From assembly GCA_017616955.1 (NCBI GenBank), contig JAFZXD010000159.1:1-6281 (forward strand): a stretch of 6,281 nucleotides of DNA. Reading direction: 5' to 3'. This DNA is from Eubacterium sp. (lineage in GTDB: Bacteria; Bacillota; Clostridia; Lachnospirales; Lachnospiraceae). Below, in pieces: positions 5,732 to 6,281 of the stretch. Both the position numbers and the translations under genes were made by a program. The notes under the pieces are model-generated. The model worked only from the letters and a program-made list of their open reading frames with translations. It had not been told where the DNA came from and did not search any database. Every line of letters starts with the position of its first letter. Within the stretch, counting starts at the first letter, position 1.

Positions 5732-6281
5732 TTGTCAGCACCATACTTTCTACGTAACTGTCCACAGGCGGCGTCAATATCGCTGCCCATACCTCTCCTA
5801 ATAGTAACATTTATTCCATATTTTTCAAGTATTTTCTTAAATTCAGCCACTTCAGACTCCGAGCTTTTCTTGAAATTTCGCTCATCTACTGGGTTTACGG
5901 GAATCAGATTAACATGGTATCCTCTGCCCTTCAAAAGGGCTCCAAGCTTCTCTGCATCGTCTGCAGAATCATTTATACCATGCATCAGACTGTACTCCAC
6001 AGTGATACGTCTTCCTGTTTTCTTAAAATAATAATCAGTTGCCTCTAAAGTCTCGGCAATGGAATACTTATTAGCTATCGGCATAAGAGTTTTTCTTTTC
6101 TCATCCGTGGGTGCATGAAGCGATAGGGCAAATGTAATCCCCAGCCCCTCATCAGCCAATCTTTTAATATTCGGAACAATTCCGCAGGAGGATACAGTTA
6201 TATTTCTTATACTGAGGTTGTACCCTTCCTCACTTGTGATTATATGTACAAACTTAAGAAGATTATCATAGTTCTGGAACG
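5728..6281 (-). CDS. rlmN: Dual-specificity RNA methyltransferase RlmN, C-terminal half (5' end off the window)
   Basis: RlmN is a radical SAM enzyme that methylates C2 of A2503 in 23S rRNA and of A37 in some tRNAs. About 184 codons are present, roughly the C-terminal half of a protein usually near 350 residues; the frame stays open to the window edge. The visible part begins FQNYDNLLKFVHIITSEEGY and contains RNITVSSCGIVP, ADEGLGITFALSLHAP, RRITVEYSLMHGINDS, HVNLIPVNPV and RRGMGSDIDAACGQL, all characteristic of the family. The Cys in DIDAACGQL (codon 5764-5766) matches the catalytic Cys that forms the methyl-protein intermediate. The CxxxCxxC cluster of the radical SAM core is expected upstream and is not in the window. 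A TTG at 6157-6159 is an internal Leu codon and not the true start. The stop overlaps the phosphatase start by 4 bases. Confidence 0.95.
   Translation of the reverse strand, partial: FQNYDNLLKFVHIITSEEGYNLSIRNITVSSCGIVPNIKRLADEGLGITFALSLHAPTDEKRKTLMPIANKYSIAETLEATDYYFKKTGRRITVEYSLMHGINDSADDAEKLGALLKGRGYHVNLIPVNPVDERNFKKSSESEVAEFKKILEKYGINVTIRRGMGSDIDAACGQLRRKYGADN

Noticed and set aside
6157..6159. TTG as the start of a short 143-residue rlmN
   Set aside because: The upstream frame remains open to the window edge and encodes conserved RlmN sequence (RNITVSSCGIVP), so the TTG is an internal Leu codon.

Overview
The window looks like chromosomal DNA of a low-to-moderate G+C Gram-positive bacterium, most likely an anaerobic Clostridia member (Lachnospiraceae-like). 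This rests on gene order (rlmN, PP2C phosphatase, PASTA-domain kinase, rsgA, rpe, thiN, the same order as the Bacillus subtilis yloN-prpC-prkC-cpgA-rpe-thiN cluster), on AGGAGG-type ribosome binding sites, and on AT-leaning codon use. The taxon is an inference; no rRNA or other marker is present.

All seven genes lie on the minus strand, so transcription runs from high to low coordinates. In that order they are: rlmN (23S rRNA/tRNA adenine C2 methyltransferase, 5' end off the window), a PP2C-type Ser/Thr phosphatase (TTG start), a PrkC-type membrane Ser/Thr kinase with three PASTA domains, rsgA (ribosome small-subunit GTPase), rpe (ribulose-phosphate 3-epimerase), thiN (thiamine pyrophosphokinase), and the N-terminal part of a membrane protein related to sodium:solute symporters, which runs off the low-coordinate end. 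The packing is extreme: the junctions are a 4-base overlap, 11 bases, 1 base, 4 bases, a 4-base overlap and 0 bases. No stretch over 11 bases is non-coding, and there is no room for a separate internal promoter or terminator outside coding sequence. The window is therefore probably part of one polycistronic, translationally coupled unit.

Functionally, the phosphatase and kinase form a reversible Ser/Thr phosphorylation pair that senses the cell wall through the extracellular PASTA domains. RlmN and RsgA act on the ribosome, Rpe acts in the pentose phosphate pathway, and ThiN makes thiamine diphosphate, the cofactor of transketolase, which uses Rpe's product. Most of the window is a conserved housekeeping cluster. 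The least expected parts are the terminal symporter-like protein, which starts at the second transmembrane helix of the family and lacks the usual sodium-site residues, and the long low-complexity Asn/Gln/Tyr-repeat linker in the kinase. I see no RNA gene, mobile element, CRISPR array or phage feature.
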